A stretch of 64,000 nucleotides of DNA from contig JADHYV010000010.1 in NCBI GenBank assembly GCA_027604705.1, forward strand, positions 452,007-516,006, in the 5' to 3' direction. Origin of the DNA: Allomyces arbusculus. Taxonomy: Eukaryota > Blastocladiomycota > Blastocladiomycetes > Blastocladiales > Blastocladiaceae. The notes beneath the pieces were generated by a model that was not told the origin of the DNA, searched no databases, and saw only the letters and a list, made by a program, of their open reading frames with translations. Made by a program: the position numbers and the translations under genes. Shown here piece after piece: positions 36,334 to 47,611 of this stretch (position 1 is the stretch's first letter; every line of letters starts with the position of its first letter).

Positions 36334-36937
36334 ATGGAAAATCCTCCGAAGACCATGCCTGTGATTGTCGTCCTCGATATTCTCAAGGGACCTGACGACG
36401 CCGACGGCTTGCAGTTTCTTGCTGACCCGACGGACGGCGAGCATGGCGATACTCTAGCGCATGTCGTGCCTGTGCCTTGTTCCCAGCAGCGCGAAGACTG
36501 GCTGTGGGTCCCAGTCGGCCAGGTCAAGTCGCTTAGATTATTGGAGGGTCCGAACTTGCACAAGCACACGCCCAAGAACAAGTTGCCGTTGAACCATGCG
36601 CATGGGCCTCCTGCGATTTTCGAACAGTTTGCTGTGTGGTTGCCGAACGTCAAGCGGTTGCACAATTCAATGCGCATCACTGGGCTGGCCGTCAAACCAG
36701 TGCTCGTCGCTTTGCACGATTCGCTGATGACGCTTGACTTGAGTGTTACGCCTGTCTGGAGTCCGATGATAACGATCTTATTCTTGATGTTCCCGTTGGA
36801 CGTGCGTGTCGCTTCCGACACTCCGGCCGACGTGATCGCTTAAGGACATTTTTGAGGAGCTGAAGGCCGCGGACCGGATTGTGGGGCGCATCGTGTTCCC
36901 AGGTGATGTTGAAGAAGAGGCAGTTGACTATGGTTAG
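36334..36937 (+). CDS. Hypothetical protein (orphan, two exons)
   Basis: I do not recognise this protein. Frame 36334-36801 is followed by donor GTGCGT and, after a very short 43-nt intron, by an exon 36845-36937 with coding character (IFEELKAADRIVGRIVFPGD), giving 186 aa. The segment LHDSLMTLDLSV resembles the LKTLELSV segment of the neighbouring F-box/LRR-like gene, so this may be a diverged or truncated relative. A longer antisense frame (36168-36821 minus) competes, so coding status is not certain. Confidence 0.4.
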
Positions 36938-37341
36938 CTGGTCAGCGATCTGCTCGAATTGCATTAGCTCCTGCTCGAAAGAGCGAGGAAAAGCAGCATG
37001 AAACCCTAACTCTGGCCTCTGACTCAAACGGGACTGCCATGAGCAGGTCCCTGGCTCGTTCATGGCGCAGTCGCTTCGCTGTTCGCGCTGCGTTTCCTGG
37101 CGATGGGCAAACGTGCGTGCGCGGCTGGCCAACATCTTCCACGACGACATCTTCGCGACTAGAGTCTACAGAACAGCCCAACAACGCTCCTTTTGCAGTT
37201 GGTGCAGTGCGCCGCGCCGACTGCACCACCCTCCACCAGTACCGGTGACTCCAAGGCCCCCCACTTTTCAAGCACGCACCGAACCGCACCGGCGAGCGCG
37301 TCTGGAGTTGCACTCAGCGCGGTGGAAACTTCGCGATTTTA
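36938..37341. other. Intergenic between orphan and F-box-like gene
   Basis: A 404-nt stretch, probably the promoter of the following gene. No gene is seen. Confidence 0.45.
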
Positions 37342-39158
37342 ATGGCCAAGAACAAGCACGATACTACGGTTCACGATGGTGGTCGACACGGGCGAGCAAG
37401 AAGAACTACGGCCCGACTCGAACAGCTGCCCGAATTCATTCTCGAGCGCATTTGCGAACTGCTCCTGCATGATACGGCGCACCTCAACCAGTATACGGCC
37501 CATATCCCGCGCGCGACCATCGTCCACCTGGCGCACGCGTCGCCATTCCTCTATGCGCCGGCGCTCCGCACACTCATGCAGTACCCGACCGTGCCTGTCG
37601 CGCTGGTGCCGCACCCCGAACAGGAGGGCACATTTTGGATCCAGGAGCCAGGGCGGCTGCGCGGCGTGCTCAACCACCCGCCTGAACTCATGGCCAGCAT
37701 TAGGCGCAAGCCCGAGCTGAATCTGGCGCACGGGCGGTATCTCGGTGCTGTGGGAGTGGTGGTGACACGCGCTCGAGAAATTCTCGAGTTTTTTGATCGC
37801 GTGAACCGCGATGTGGTCGAAGAGTACACGCTGCTGACCAGCTGGGAAGGGGTACGTACGTGTGCTCAATATCGTAGATCGATTGCTGCGCTAGGGGCAC
37901 CAAAATGACTTTCTCCACCAAGTAGTCGATTAGCCCGCTGCGCGCGGCCGAGGACGACGGCCAGGCCAAGGACGCAAGCGACGACCGGACATGGTACCTG
38001 ATCACGCAGTACACGTCGCATGGGCGCATGCGGTTTGCAACCGCCGACCGTCGGGTCGACCTCGTGCGAATTCCGCTGCACCTTGTCAAATCTGCCACGT
38101 TCCCCGTGGGCTGGGTCGCGCGGCTCCCTCCGCACTTGCACCGACTCGCGCTCGCGACCGGGTTTAAGGTCACGGCGCCGACCGAGCAGGGCCAGCCGAT
38201 ATCGCTCATCACGCCGCGGCAACTGCCGACGACGCTACGCGAGCTGAAACTGTTCGTTTCCGTCGACGTGCCCATGGCGCACGTTCTCGCCGAACACATG
38301 CCACCGCGGCTCGCGGCGCTCACCGTGAACCCGGACCTGCTCGACCCTGAACCCGCCGAGATTCTGGCACATGCGTTCCCGCCGACGTTGCGACACTTGG
38401 CATTGCGCAGTCCAGATTTGTACCACATTTGCCAGTCGCGTATCCTGCCCGTCCTCTTGCCGCACCTGCCGGCCGGGTTCAACTCGCTGATCGTCGCCGA
38501 CAGTCTGTTCCGGCACGATGACGTGGCACCGCTCACGACCATGCTCGCGCAGCACGCCACGACCCTGAAAACGCTCGAATTGAGCGTCTGGGACCCGGCC
38601 GTTGAGTGGAAAGACGACGCGCTCGACCCGATTCTTGCTCACCTGCCGCGCGATCTGCGCGAAGTATCGCTGGAACTGCGCGACCTCGACGGTGTCCGTG
38701 TCGTTGCGCCGCTCGCGCACAACATGCCACCGAGGCTCGTGCGGCTCCGCGTCACGGCCGCGCACATTGACGACGACGATCTAGTGCTGCTGTCCACGGC
38801 CGTGCCAAGGACCGTCTGCGCACTGTCGCTCGAGCACCGTATATGGGGTGACGACTGGACCGATTCGTCCGTGACGGGTGACTACGATGCGGCAGACGAG
38901 TCGGTTTTGCGCGTCGTGGTGCCGCAAATTACGTGGACGTGCCGTGTTGTCCTGCCAAGCGGGAAGATGATCACGCTCGTGGATGGACGCGAGTGGACTC
39001 ACGGGCTGCCGAGGAAATCGTCGAGATCATTAGATCGTCGTGGTGCGTCGCGCAATGGGTCGAATCTGCACCACGCCGGTGCGCGCGGGTGGGCCTTGTT
39101 CAAATCGTGGTTTTGGTTTTTGCGGTGGCGAAGAGCCGATAGCATTCCGATTCAATGA
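37342..39158 (+). CDS. F-box-like / leucine-rich-repeat-like protein
   Basis: Possible substrate adaptor of an SCF-type ubiquitin ligase. Exons 37342-37851 and 37926-39158 (74-nt intron, phase 0) give 580 aa. The N terminus has an F-box-like segment (LEQLPEFILERICELLL, ~residues 26-42), followed by a region where the rest of an F-box would sit (HLAHASPFLYAPALRTLM). The large C-terminal part has irregular leucine repeats of the type LREVSLELRDL and LKTLELSVWD spaced ~25-30 residues apart. The last ~60 residues are basic and low-complexity. It converges on DNMT2, with only 95 nt between the stops. The F-box assignment is by pattern only. Confidence 0.7.
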
Positions 39159-39253
39159 GTATCGCTCGGTTTTTGTTGCTCATGTCCCAAATGTTGCCGC
39201 TTTCCACCAAACAATGCCAAAATGTACGTACAACAAAGCTTGTTCATCCAATT

Positions 39254-40749
39254 CTACCCCGCCAACATGAAATCCACCAACGCCGCAACCACGCGCACAC
39301 TCAAACTATTCCCGACCACCTGCCATGCCTGCTTACACGCGACCTTATCCACGGGGAAAGCAAACGCGTCCGGGAACCCATGCAACGCTGCCATTTCCTC
39401 GGGCGCGAAATGCCTCAACCCCAGTCCGTCCAGCGGGCACGCCGGCGACGTGGCCACCACGTCGCGCCACGCCCTCGCGCGCGCCTCGTCCACGACTCGT
39501 GCCAATTTGCCCGTCAGCGTCGGTTTCGCGTGCACCGTCGGGTTGGCAAGGTGCGCAAACAACCCGAGCCGCTCCAATTTTGCGAGCTCGCCGGGAGTCA
39601 CGCCCGCGCGGACGTGGGTAGCAGTCGTGGTGTCGACCGCGCGCAAGATCCCGGGACGCATCGAGCGGTACGCGGTGAGCCGGTCGGCGATTTCGGACGC
39701 GGGCGCGGTCGGGCTCAGGACGGACCCGCCGCCAGCTGCGCGGGTCCCATACGCCTTGGTGAAGCAGCACGAGCGCGTGGAGGTTGGGTGGACAATGTCG
39801 TACGCGTCGCCGCCCTTCCACAGTTGTTCGGCCGTAAGGAGCAGGTCGGACGCTGGGTATCGTGTCGCGCGCAAATAGGACCGCAAGGTCGTGCCGGGTG
39901 GGTCGCAAGTGCCGAATTGCAAAACAAGCCAGGCCGGGTGGTCGTGGATCGTTCCCGACGGCGTGGAAGTCGACGTGAATGGACGGTGCCGCCGCGCGAC
40001 AAGGTAGAATCGCGGGCGCGAGTTTGGGACGCCGAAATCAGACTGCACAACACAAACGTCAGTCCGCGGCCCGCATCACCTCAATTTTGAAAGAAAAAAA
40101 CAACGAACTGAGTTGAGCACAAATCCGTGGAACTGGTACCCTGCCGCGGTAAGCGTTTCCGTCAACCGCGCATACGTTTCACTCTTTTCAAATCCGAGCA
40201 CGTTCTCGAGCAACAAGTGCGTCGGCGGCTGTGCGAGACTCGGCAGCGCTTCAAGCATGCTCAGAAACGAGCCGGCGCGCGGGTCGGACGACCCGAGTCG
40301 CTTGCCCTTGCGCGTGTACGGCTGGCACGGCGGCGACAAAAGCCTGCACGAATTCGTCTACAAAATCAGCCTCTGGCACAATTGCCTTGAGGTGGAGAAG
40401 ACAATACTACAGACCAAACGTCGCACTGCAACGCATCCAGGTCCACGGGTGTGAGCCGAGTAATATCGTGCGTCGAGACGATGCGCCGGGTATTATGTTC
40501 GTGAATCGTGTTGGCGACTTGGTTGATGTCGAATGCGTGCGCGACAGTGCCGTGCTCAGGGCCATACTTGGAGGCCTCCCACGCCATGCCGAGCCCGCCG
40601 AGCCCGCTGTAGAATTCGGCAACGTGAACGGGTGCACGGGTTTGGTCGTGATCATGGGTCATGTCAGGTCCGCTCCCCGCTGGGTTTCTGTCCTCCGAGA
40701 ATGGTTGTTGGTCGCCGCGATGCGCATTCGTCGTATGTTCTTGATCCAT
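39254..40749 (-). CDS. DNMT2: tRNA (cytosine-5) methyltransferase DNMT2/TRDMT1
   Basis: SAM-dependent C5-cytosine methyltransferase that in other eukaryotes methylates C38 of tRNA-Asp. Exons 40415-40749, 40109-40343 and 39254-40042 (introns 71 and 66 nt) give 452 aa; animal proteins are ~390. After a ~42-residue His/Asp-rich leader come motif I (VAEFYSGLGGLGMA), the catalytic Pro-Cys loop (LLSPPCQPYTRKG, Cys118), motif VI (LLENVLGFE) and GVPNSRPRFYLVA. The Dnmt2-specific CFT signature is present (SCCFTKAYG), followed by GGGSVL, and the C terminus has QVVGNSLSVRVVA. The first splice uses donor GTCTGT to restore CDVWLLSPPC. A DNA-methylating enzyme is unlikely given the Dnmt2 signature. Confidence 0.95.
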
Positions 40750-41404
40750 ACTATCGCGCCCACTTTACCGTGTGCTGTAAGTCGCGATGAGTTGATGAAG
40801 GGTTGATGGAGGTTGGACTCAGAGGATCAAAGACTGTTTGTTGATCACGGGTCAAGAGCTGCCAAGAGAGCATGTTCAGATAAACCAAAACTTGAATTCT
40901 CGTTTTGAATTATTCGTTGATCGTCGTCTTTCTGGTGCATCGGCCCACTTCAGCCATCCAATCCAATCGCGCCGAGGGAAAACTCTTGGTCGCTCCATCT
41001 CGACCCGGTCCCGGACACAGGCACCCGGGGCGCTCATTCACCAAAACGGAAGAGAAAATGTACAGATCACGAACCCAACGAAGAACAGAAAAGGAAGAAA
41101 AAAGCACGCAGCGGGATCGGGCCCGTTGGCGCGGGCCCGTCCCAGTTTCACAGCAACACACAAAGAAAATGATGGGGAGGGTCAAACGCCGTGCAGAGGC
41201 ACAAGCATCGGGTGCCACGGCGCGGCACGGCCAGCGGCCGCGAAGGACAAGAACGAGCAAACGAGCAAACGAACAGAGCACGAAGGTGCACAAAAACCGA
41301 AGGCGCATCAAGGTGCGCCGGGCAAATACGAGGTGGGGTACTGACAACGAAACAAACGAGAAGCGAGAGAACAACGTGCGGTTGATCGCTCGGGACCACA
41401 CCGC
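40750..41404. other. Intergenic: DNMT2 promoter and 3' flank of ERT1-like gene
   Basis: A 655-nt stretch. Frames on the plus strand are Arg/Lys/Thr-rich and unconvincing. No gene is seen. Confidence 0.5.
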
Positions 41405-44127
41405 TTAAAGGCGCGCGCCCTGCGTCGGCAAAAAGTTGCCGACAATGGCAATCGGCACCTGATTCTTATCTCGACGCACCGTGAATGAGAAGCAGCACGA
41501 GACCGATCCGTTCCCAGATTTGCCCGTGGGCGACCGTGGGCGCAGAATCGGCGACGTCGGGTTCGACCGCAGCGCACGCGCCATGGCCATGGCCGCAGCC
41601 GCGCCCGTCGGTGCAGCCAAGTTCAAGTTGACGGCGGCGAGCACGGGTGACGTGGGCCGCGACCGCACCATTTGCTTGACGAGCACGCACGACGTGAGAA
41701 CAGCCTTCTGGCCCGGATCTCCGGCAACCCCCGCGAATTTCTCCCAGTAGTTGACGGCAGCTTCCTCGGCCATGAGCTCGTAAATGGTCACCTTGCCGTT
41801 CTTGAGTTTCTCGAGCGGGATCCCAACGAGGTCGGCAAACGGCTGGTTGGCCTTGTAGATCTCCCCCGTGCGGCGCCACAGACACGCCGGCACGGCCATG
41901 GCCGCAAACAAGCGGTCGTAGTCGAGCAGCAACCGGTCAAACATTTCCTCGCCGAGTACGTGGTCGAGCGGCGTCATGGTGGACGCGATCGCGCGGAATG
42001 TCGGGCGGAACGACTTGGTCGCCGTGATGATCCGCTGCTTGGCCGACGGCGAAAAGTGCGCGTCAGCGTACGCAGCCAGACGCGCGTAGCCCTGCGCATA
42101 GTTGTGCGGGCGCAACAGACCCGCGGCAAACTTGGCCTGAATCACTTGCTGCAGGCGCGCGGCGGTCGTATCGGCGGTCGGGTCGGCAACCGAGAGCAAA
42201 AAGGCCTCGTCGACGGTCGAATCTTGCGTCGACGACGACGTCGCGTTGGTGATGGCCGGCGCTGACTCGTCCGTGGGCGTCGACGGCGTCGGTGACGGGC
42301 CTTGGCGCACCGATGACTGGATCGAGACGGGCGACGCAAACACTTGCGACGACATGGTGGGCGCCGTCGCCGTCGTGGGCGTCATGGGCGGCTGCTGCGG
42401 CATGGTCGACATCGCGGTCAAGGCCAGCATCGGGGCCATGGCTGACGACTGCGTCGTCGGCAGCGACTGACTGGCCACCGTGACGGGCGGAGCCGCCAGC
42501 ACGGGCTCGGGCAAAGTCGTCGACGTCGTGACCACCGGTTCCAGCGCGTCGAAGAGCGTTGAGAACATGGTAAAGTCCGACGCGAGCCCGAGCATCGACG
42601 CGCCCGACCCGGACGTGACCGGCGCCAACGACGGTGTCGGGGTCGACGGAGCCGAACTCAGGAGCAGCGACGACAAGTCGAGGGCCGGGGGTGACGGCGA
42701 CGGTGCCGACGTGCGCTCCCCACCAAAAATGTTCATGGGCGTGGCCGACCCAAACGACCCAAACGCGGCAAACAACGCATGCCCCATGCCCTGTGGGGCC
42801 AAGCCCAAGGGTGGCGTGGCCATGGACGAGGTCGAGGTGGGCGACGCGAGGTATGCGAGCAGGTCCTGGCTCGACGACGCGTCGCTGACCACGGGGCTCG
42901 AGGCCGGCGGCAAGGTCAGCAGCGGCGGCGCGTAGGTGGGTGTGGGCAGGCCGCTCTCGGTCATCATCATTGGCGACGACATGGAGGCATTCAGGCGCTG
43001 GTAGTCTAAACATGCAAGGCAATCAAAATCGGACGTCGATCAGCATCATCTGCCAAGAACGACGATTCGTGCCATGTTGGGGCTGGGGGAAGGATGGGGA
43101 AGGGGACACAAGAAGCGTACCGATCGAGGGCATTGGGTGGCCGTGGTGAGGCGGCGGCAGCATGTGAGCATGACTGGTGACCACTGCGCGGCGCAACTCC
43201 GATGGATGGCCGGGGTGCGAGTACGCGTGCGGTACGGTGTTCGTCGCGTCGTGCGCGTGTGCATGGTCGTGGTCGTGCGCGCAGCCTGGGCCGTGGACAT
43301 GGTGGTGGTGGCCGTGCTGTCCGTGCTGGTGCTGGTGGTCGGCGAGCGACGGGCTCGCGCTCGCTGTGCCCGACGACGACGACGAACCCGCCGACGCGGC
43401 GGCCTTGGCAGCTGCGAGCGCGGCGGCATGCGCGGCCTCGGCCGCGACCGTGGCCGACCGCGGCTCGTCGTAGCACAGGTGCGCAATCTGGCGCTTGATG
43501 CACCGCTGGCAGGGACGGGCTACAAGTACGTCCGAAAGACGCCACAGAGCCGAAGTACGACGGCAGCACAGCAACGTATGCGCGTGTTAGCTTTCCCTCC
43601 TGTGCGACCTCGCGACACCCGTCCATCCCATTTCCGTCTTGCTCCCGCTTGGTGGTTCGCCGCGTTCCTGCACGCTCCCGCAACGGGCAGAGGCACGTCC
43701 GATGTTCCGACGGGGACGAAACGTCACCTGGTGGGTTTCTACCCTCCCATCCGTCATCACCATCTGCCGACCGGCTGGCCGAGCGGTCGCGGCGCGCGCC
43801 CCCTCACCCCACGTCAACACACCATTCGCATTCGCGACGAGACCACCAAACCCAAGTCACTGCCATTCATCCATCGGGAAAATCAAGTCAACCATTCTTA
43901 CCTTCATCGCACGACATGCGCGAGCGGCGGCAGAACGCACACGCGTGCGGCACTTTACGGCGCTTGGCCCCACCGGCGCGGCGGCTCGCGCGCGTCGTCG
44001 GTGCCGCCGGGACCGTGGGCGTGGCCTCGGGGCTGGGCGGTGCGGCGCGTCGCATCGGGACGGTGGTCGCGTTACCCGCGCTCATCCCGGTCGCGGCGCG
44101 ATCGTTGAACGCGACGTGCTGGTCCAT
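41405..44127 (-). CDS. ERT1: Zn2Cys6 transcription regulator, ERT1/AcuK/AcuM type
   Basis: Fungal binuclear zinc-cluster regulator; relatives control gluconeogenesis and non-fermentable carbon use. Exons 43902-44127, 43121-43519 and 41405-43005 give 741 aa. The zinc cluster is split by a 382-nt intron: CAFCRRSRMSC lies in exon 1 and CQRCIKRQIAHLC in exon 2, giving six Cys in the correct spacing with the ERT1-type RPCQRC signature. Next is a His/Asp-rich tract (43250-43343), then a long Ser/Pro/Thr linker. The C-terminal ERT1-type PAS-like domain has CLWRRTGEIYKANQPFADLVG, NYWEKFAG, QKAVLTSC and the terminal IVGNFLP. The start at 44127 is the first ATG in frame. Confidence 0.9.
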
Positions 44128-44892
44128 TGTTGGCGTGGTTGCGCGGATAATGAGCGGCAATGGGCTGCAAATATCGCGGGCGCAGTCGTGGCAGGTCGGC
44201 AAAGGTCGACTTGGTATCCGGAATGAGCGCGGGACCCGGTATGGGGTGACGGTGGGCCGAGGTGGATGAGCCTTATGAGGCCGATGAGGAGGTGCGGGAG
44301 AGAGAATGATGAGGCCGGGAGCGCGGGAAGAAATAGAAGGACGGCCGTCGGTGCGAGACCGCAGCCAAGCACGATATTATATCCTATCGGACATTACCGA
44401 TTTACGCCTGGGTCCACCCGCCTGGGGCCATTTGGAGTTTTTTGAGACGCACTTCGAGAGACACGACTGTGAACCTGCTTGTGCGTCCGCGGGACATCCT
44501 TCGGAGCGGCAAACCATCACGCGCGCCCGGTGCGGCGGGTTCGTCGCTGCCCCTCGCCCCGGGGCCAGCAGCCTTGCGCCAGTTTGCCGCTTCAGCGCAA
44601 GGCGAGCGAGGCGTTGGAAGGGACATTTGGATCGCACGCGCCTCCACACGTGCGACGTGGAACTGCACACTTTGGAACGGCACGGGACCGATGCGCGGAC
44701 CGGCCTGACCACTCGGCCGAGACGAGCTCATGCCTGCCAACGGTTACCGCTGCTTGCGACGACGCATGCAACGAACACGATGCGCGACCAGTCAGCAGCG
44801 CACATTCGCCGCGGCTTCACTGGTCCTCATCGGCGGTCACTGATAGCCTCGCCCAACGCATCCACGCGACACATTATATTTCCAGTACTTCA
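44128..44892. other. Intergenic: ERT1 promoter and NDUFAF7 3' flank
   Basis: A 765-nt stretch between two minus-strand genes. Long GC-rich frames on the plus strand have no domain. No gene is seen. Confidence 0.5.
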
Positions 44893-46754
44893 TTACCGCT
44901 GCATTGTCGCTGGTGCCGGTGCTGACGGGAAATCCGCGCGCTCAAACCCCACGGGGACCCCGTCATACCGTGCGTCGGTCACGGCCAGGCACTTGTAGAC
45001 AGTGCCCATTTCCCTGGCACTCACGAGGCGATTAAATGCGGACTTGACGACGCGTTGCGCGGTCGCGTCTGCGCCTGCCGCTTGCACGAGCGCCTGCATC
45101 CGATCATAGATGCCAAGCGACGCGAGAAAGTGGCGCTGGGTCGTCGGTCCATATGCGCGCACGCCGTCGTGCTTCTCGAGCGCCCACTTGAGCAGCGAAA
45201 AGTCAACGTCTACCGAGAGGTCGGCTTGCCCGGGCGTGCTGAACAGGTCAGTGAACTGGTGGTCGCGGATCGCCTGGTGTAGATGAGAGAACTGGTGAGC
45301 GCGACGATGTTCCTCCCTCGTGAGGTGCAGAGCAAAATGAACACGACAGTGTACCCGCAAACTGGCCGAGGCCGGGTGGTCGTTACCGTAGTCGACGACC
45401 AACGCCGTCCCGCCCGTCTTGGTCAACAAGTCGCCAATCCGCTGCATGTAGCCCGTCGACTCGGGCGACACCTCAACCGTCGTGCCGTCAGCCAAGTTGT
45501 TGTACCGGCCAGTGGCGTCGATCAGAGTGCCGACCGCGTTGGTCTTTTGGGGCGCCAGCACGTAACGGAAATGGTGGGCGCTAGAGGCAACGAAAAACGA
45601 GTGGCCGTGAGCTGGAGCAATCAGCAACGACGCAAAAAGCAAGAGGCTAGCGTACGTTTCGGCTGACTCGTCCACGTCTACCATGATCTCGCGCCATTCG
45701 CCGTCGACATGCTGTTTGGAGACGAGCAATTGGTCAGACTATTCAGATCCGGTCGCCAACTGGATGTGTCGAGCGGTACCTTGAACTTATAGACGGGCAG
45801 CGCGTCAAAGAACTCGTGCGCGACGAGCATCGTATGGTCATCTAGTGGCCAAACCCAGGATCATCAATTTCGCCGTTGCACGGCCTGGTCAAACTGTCGC
45901 AGACGCACCGTGCTCAATGTCGACAATGTTCTCCACCCAGTACACTTCGAGCCCGTCGGTGAACGTGACGTGCTCCAAGGTATCGAACTGGTTGCGGTGC
46001 TCTTTCGCAACGGTCCGACCCGTGTCGCGCACAATCGTGGCCATTTGCTCGTTGCGCAGCCGTGGTGAGGCCTCGACAAATACGACACGGTACTTGACCC
46101 CTTGGAATGCGGCAAACGACCGCAGTGCCTAGTGAATCGCCTAACGTTAGTGTACGGCCACAACGCGGTCACGATCCGCACCGCGATACGCACCCTTAAC
46201 ATGTCAGCCATCAACGTGCCGCGTCCCGGCCCGAGCTCGACCAATTGCACGGAATTCGGCGTGCCGAGTTTCATCCAGTTGGTCATGAACCAGACGCCGA
46301 CGAGCTCGCCAAACATTTGCGAGATTTCCGGGCTCGTGACAAAGTCGCCGCGCGCGCCAAACACTTGCTGCTGCATGTAGTACCCGCCGAGCGGGTTGGT
46401 CAGGGCCTGCCGCATGTACTGCGCGACCGAGAGCGGGCCACTAAACTGTGGCGAGGGTCAACGGCAGGTGAATTCGAGAAGCTAAACAGGGTGGAAGCCA
46501 CGATGCGAGCAGACCTTGATCATGTCGTGCAGGTGCTTGACGAGCGGCGTCATTTCCTCCTTGACGGCGGTAATAGTTGACGGCTCGGACACAGCGGAAT
46601 CTGTTGGTTCATGGTTGTTGACGGGCACAATGCGTTCGGTGCTGTAAAACTGGCGCTGACGGCTCGTCAGCCAGCTGGCGATGGGAGGTCGGGGTGCAGC
46701 TGCTGCAGCCCTGCAGCTGGCGCGTCGGGAGACTTGAATGGGCACTTGCAGCAT
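44893..46754 (-). CDS. NDUFAF7: NDUFAF7/MidA, mitochondrial complex I assembly methyltransferase
   Basis: Mitochondrial protein-arginine methyltransferase; human NDUFAF7 methylates complex I subunit NDUFS2 during assembly. Seven exons: 46515-46754, 46194-46445, 45909-46128, 45780-45841, 45656-45738, 45355-45580, 44893-45273; 487 aa. The first ~45 residues are Arg/Ala/Ser-rich with no acidic residue, a mitochondrial presequence. Family blocks appear in order: SGPLSVAQYMRQALTNPLGGYY, GDFVTSPEISQMFGE, the SAM site QLVELGPGRGTLMADMLR, VVFVEASPRLR, HEFFDALPVYKF, GEWREIMVDVD and TALVVDYG. One intron (45739-45779) is only 41 nt; another (75 nt) is stop-free and in frame. Presence implies a rotary-type complex I. 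Confidence 0.93.
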
Positions 46755-47113
46755 GTTGGATCGTGCCAGCGGGCCTCGGCAAGACGGGATCAATTGCGAT
46801 CAGAGAAATGAGCCTGACGATGTGGCGTTGAAGTTGGCAGCAAATCGGATCTGCGAGACTGATCAGCCGTCTCGCACCTTGGCTCGTGAAGCTGCGTGAC
46901 TGTTTTTTGGGCGTTGGTTACTTGCTCGCGATGAACAATCTCCTGCCGTTGATCAAACTTGAATTCTTCATCCAGCTCGCGGCCCTGTCTGCCGTGACTT
47001 GCTGCAGTTTGTTCCTCTGCGCCGCACACCCACGCTACGCTGTCGACGGACCCGCTCGCCCGACCCTCAAGCCCACACCATCGTCGACCCATCCCCATCC
47101 ACGACCTGCCACC
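46755..47113. promoter_or_regulatory. Divergent intergenic region between two mitochondrial-protein genes
   Basis: NDUFAF7 (minus) and bL32m (plus) start 359 nt apart, back to back. Both products go to mitochondria, so a shared bidirectional promoter is plausible. No known motif was identified. Confidence 0.5.
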
Positions 47114-47395
47114 ATGTCTGCCCTCGTCTCGTCGCTGCTCGGCAACTTTGCCGCACGTCTCGCCATTCCTTCCGCATCGCTGCGCGACCTGATCCCCTCG
47201 ATTGTGCTCGCCGTCCCGAAATCGCGCACGACGCACGGCAAGAAGCGCATGCGCATGTCGAACAAGGGGCTCAAGAACCGCGAGGATATCGTGCCGTGCC
47301 CCGCGTGTAAGGCGCCCAAGCTGTTGCACCACGCATGCCCGGCGTGTTTGTCCAAAATTGACAAGAACCGCGCCGAGGTTTTGTCCAAGCCGTAG
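47114..47395 (+). CDS. MRPL32: Mitochondrial ribosomal protein bL32m
   Basis: Large-subunit protein of the mitochondrial ribosome. Single exon, 93 aa, with good start context (CCACCATGTC). A hydrophobic/Arg N terminus serves as presequence and is followed by the L32 core AVPKSRTTHGKKRMRM. The zinc ribbon is CPAC...CPAC, and the family's HAC follows. In other fungi L32 is matured by the m-AAA protease. No intron and no defect. Confidence 0.93.
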   Translation: MSALVSSLLGNFAARLAIPSASLRDLIPSIVLAVPKSRTTHGKKRMRMSNKGLKNREDIVPCPACKAPKLLHHACPACLSKIDKNRAEVLSKP

Positions 47396-47611
47396 AGGAC
47401 CTGGATCGTTGTTGTTGGGGATGGAGAAGGTTGGGTCGTGTGTGATTGCTGTTCCCGTTAGTGCTCTTTCAGGAGGGGCCGTATTTACATAGTCATGTTT
47501 ATCCTCGACTCGGCTTTCGTCCCATTTGCAGCAGCAAGTGGAAAAGCACAAAATCGAGCTTCGCTCCGGCTCGCCTGCTCTATCTATTCCTTGGTCATCA
47601 TTCTCGTCGAT

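Noticed and set aside
39155-40090. 311-aa plus-strand frame over DNMT2
   Set aside because: Shadow of DNMT2; begins just inside the end of the F-box-like gene and has no domain.
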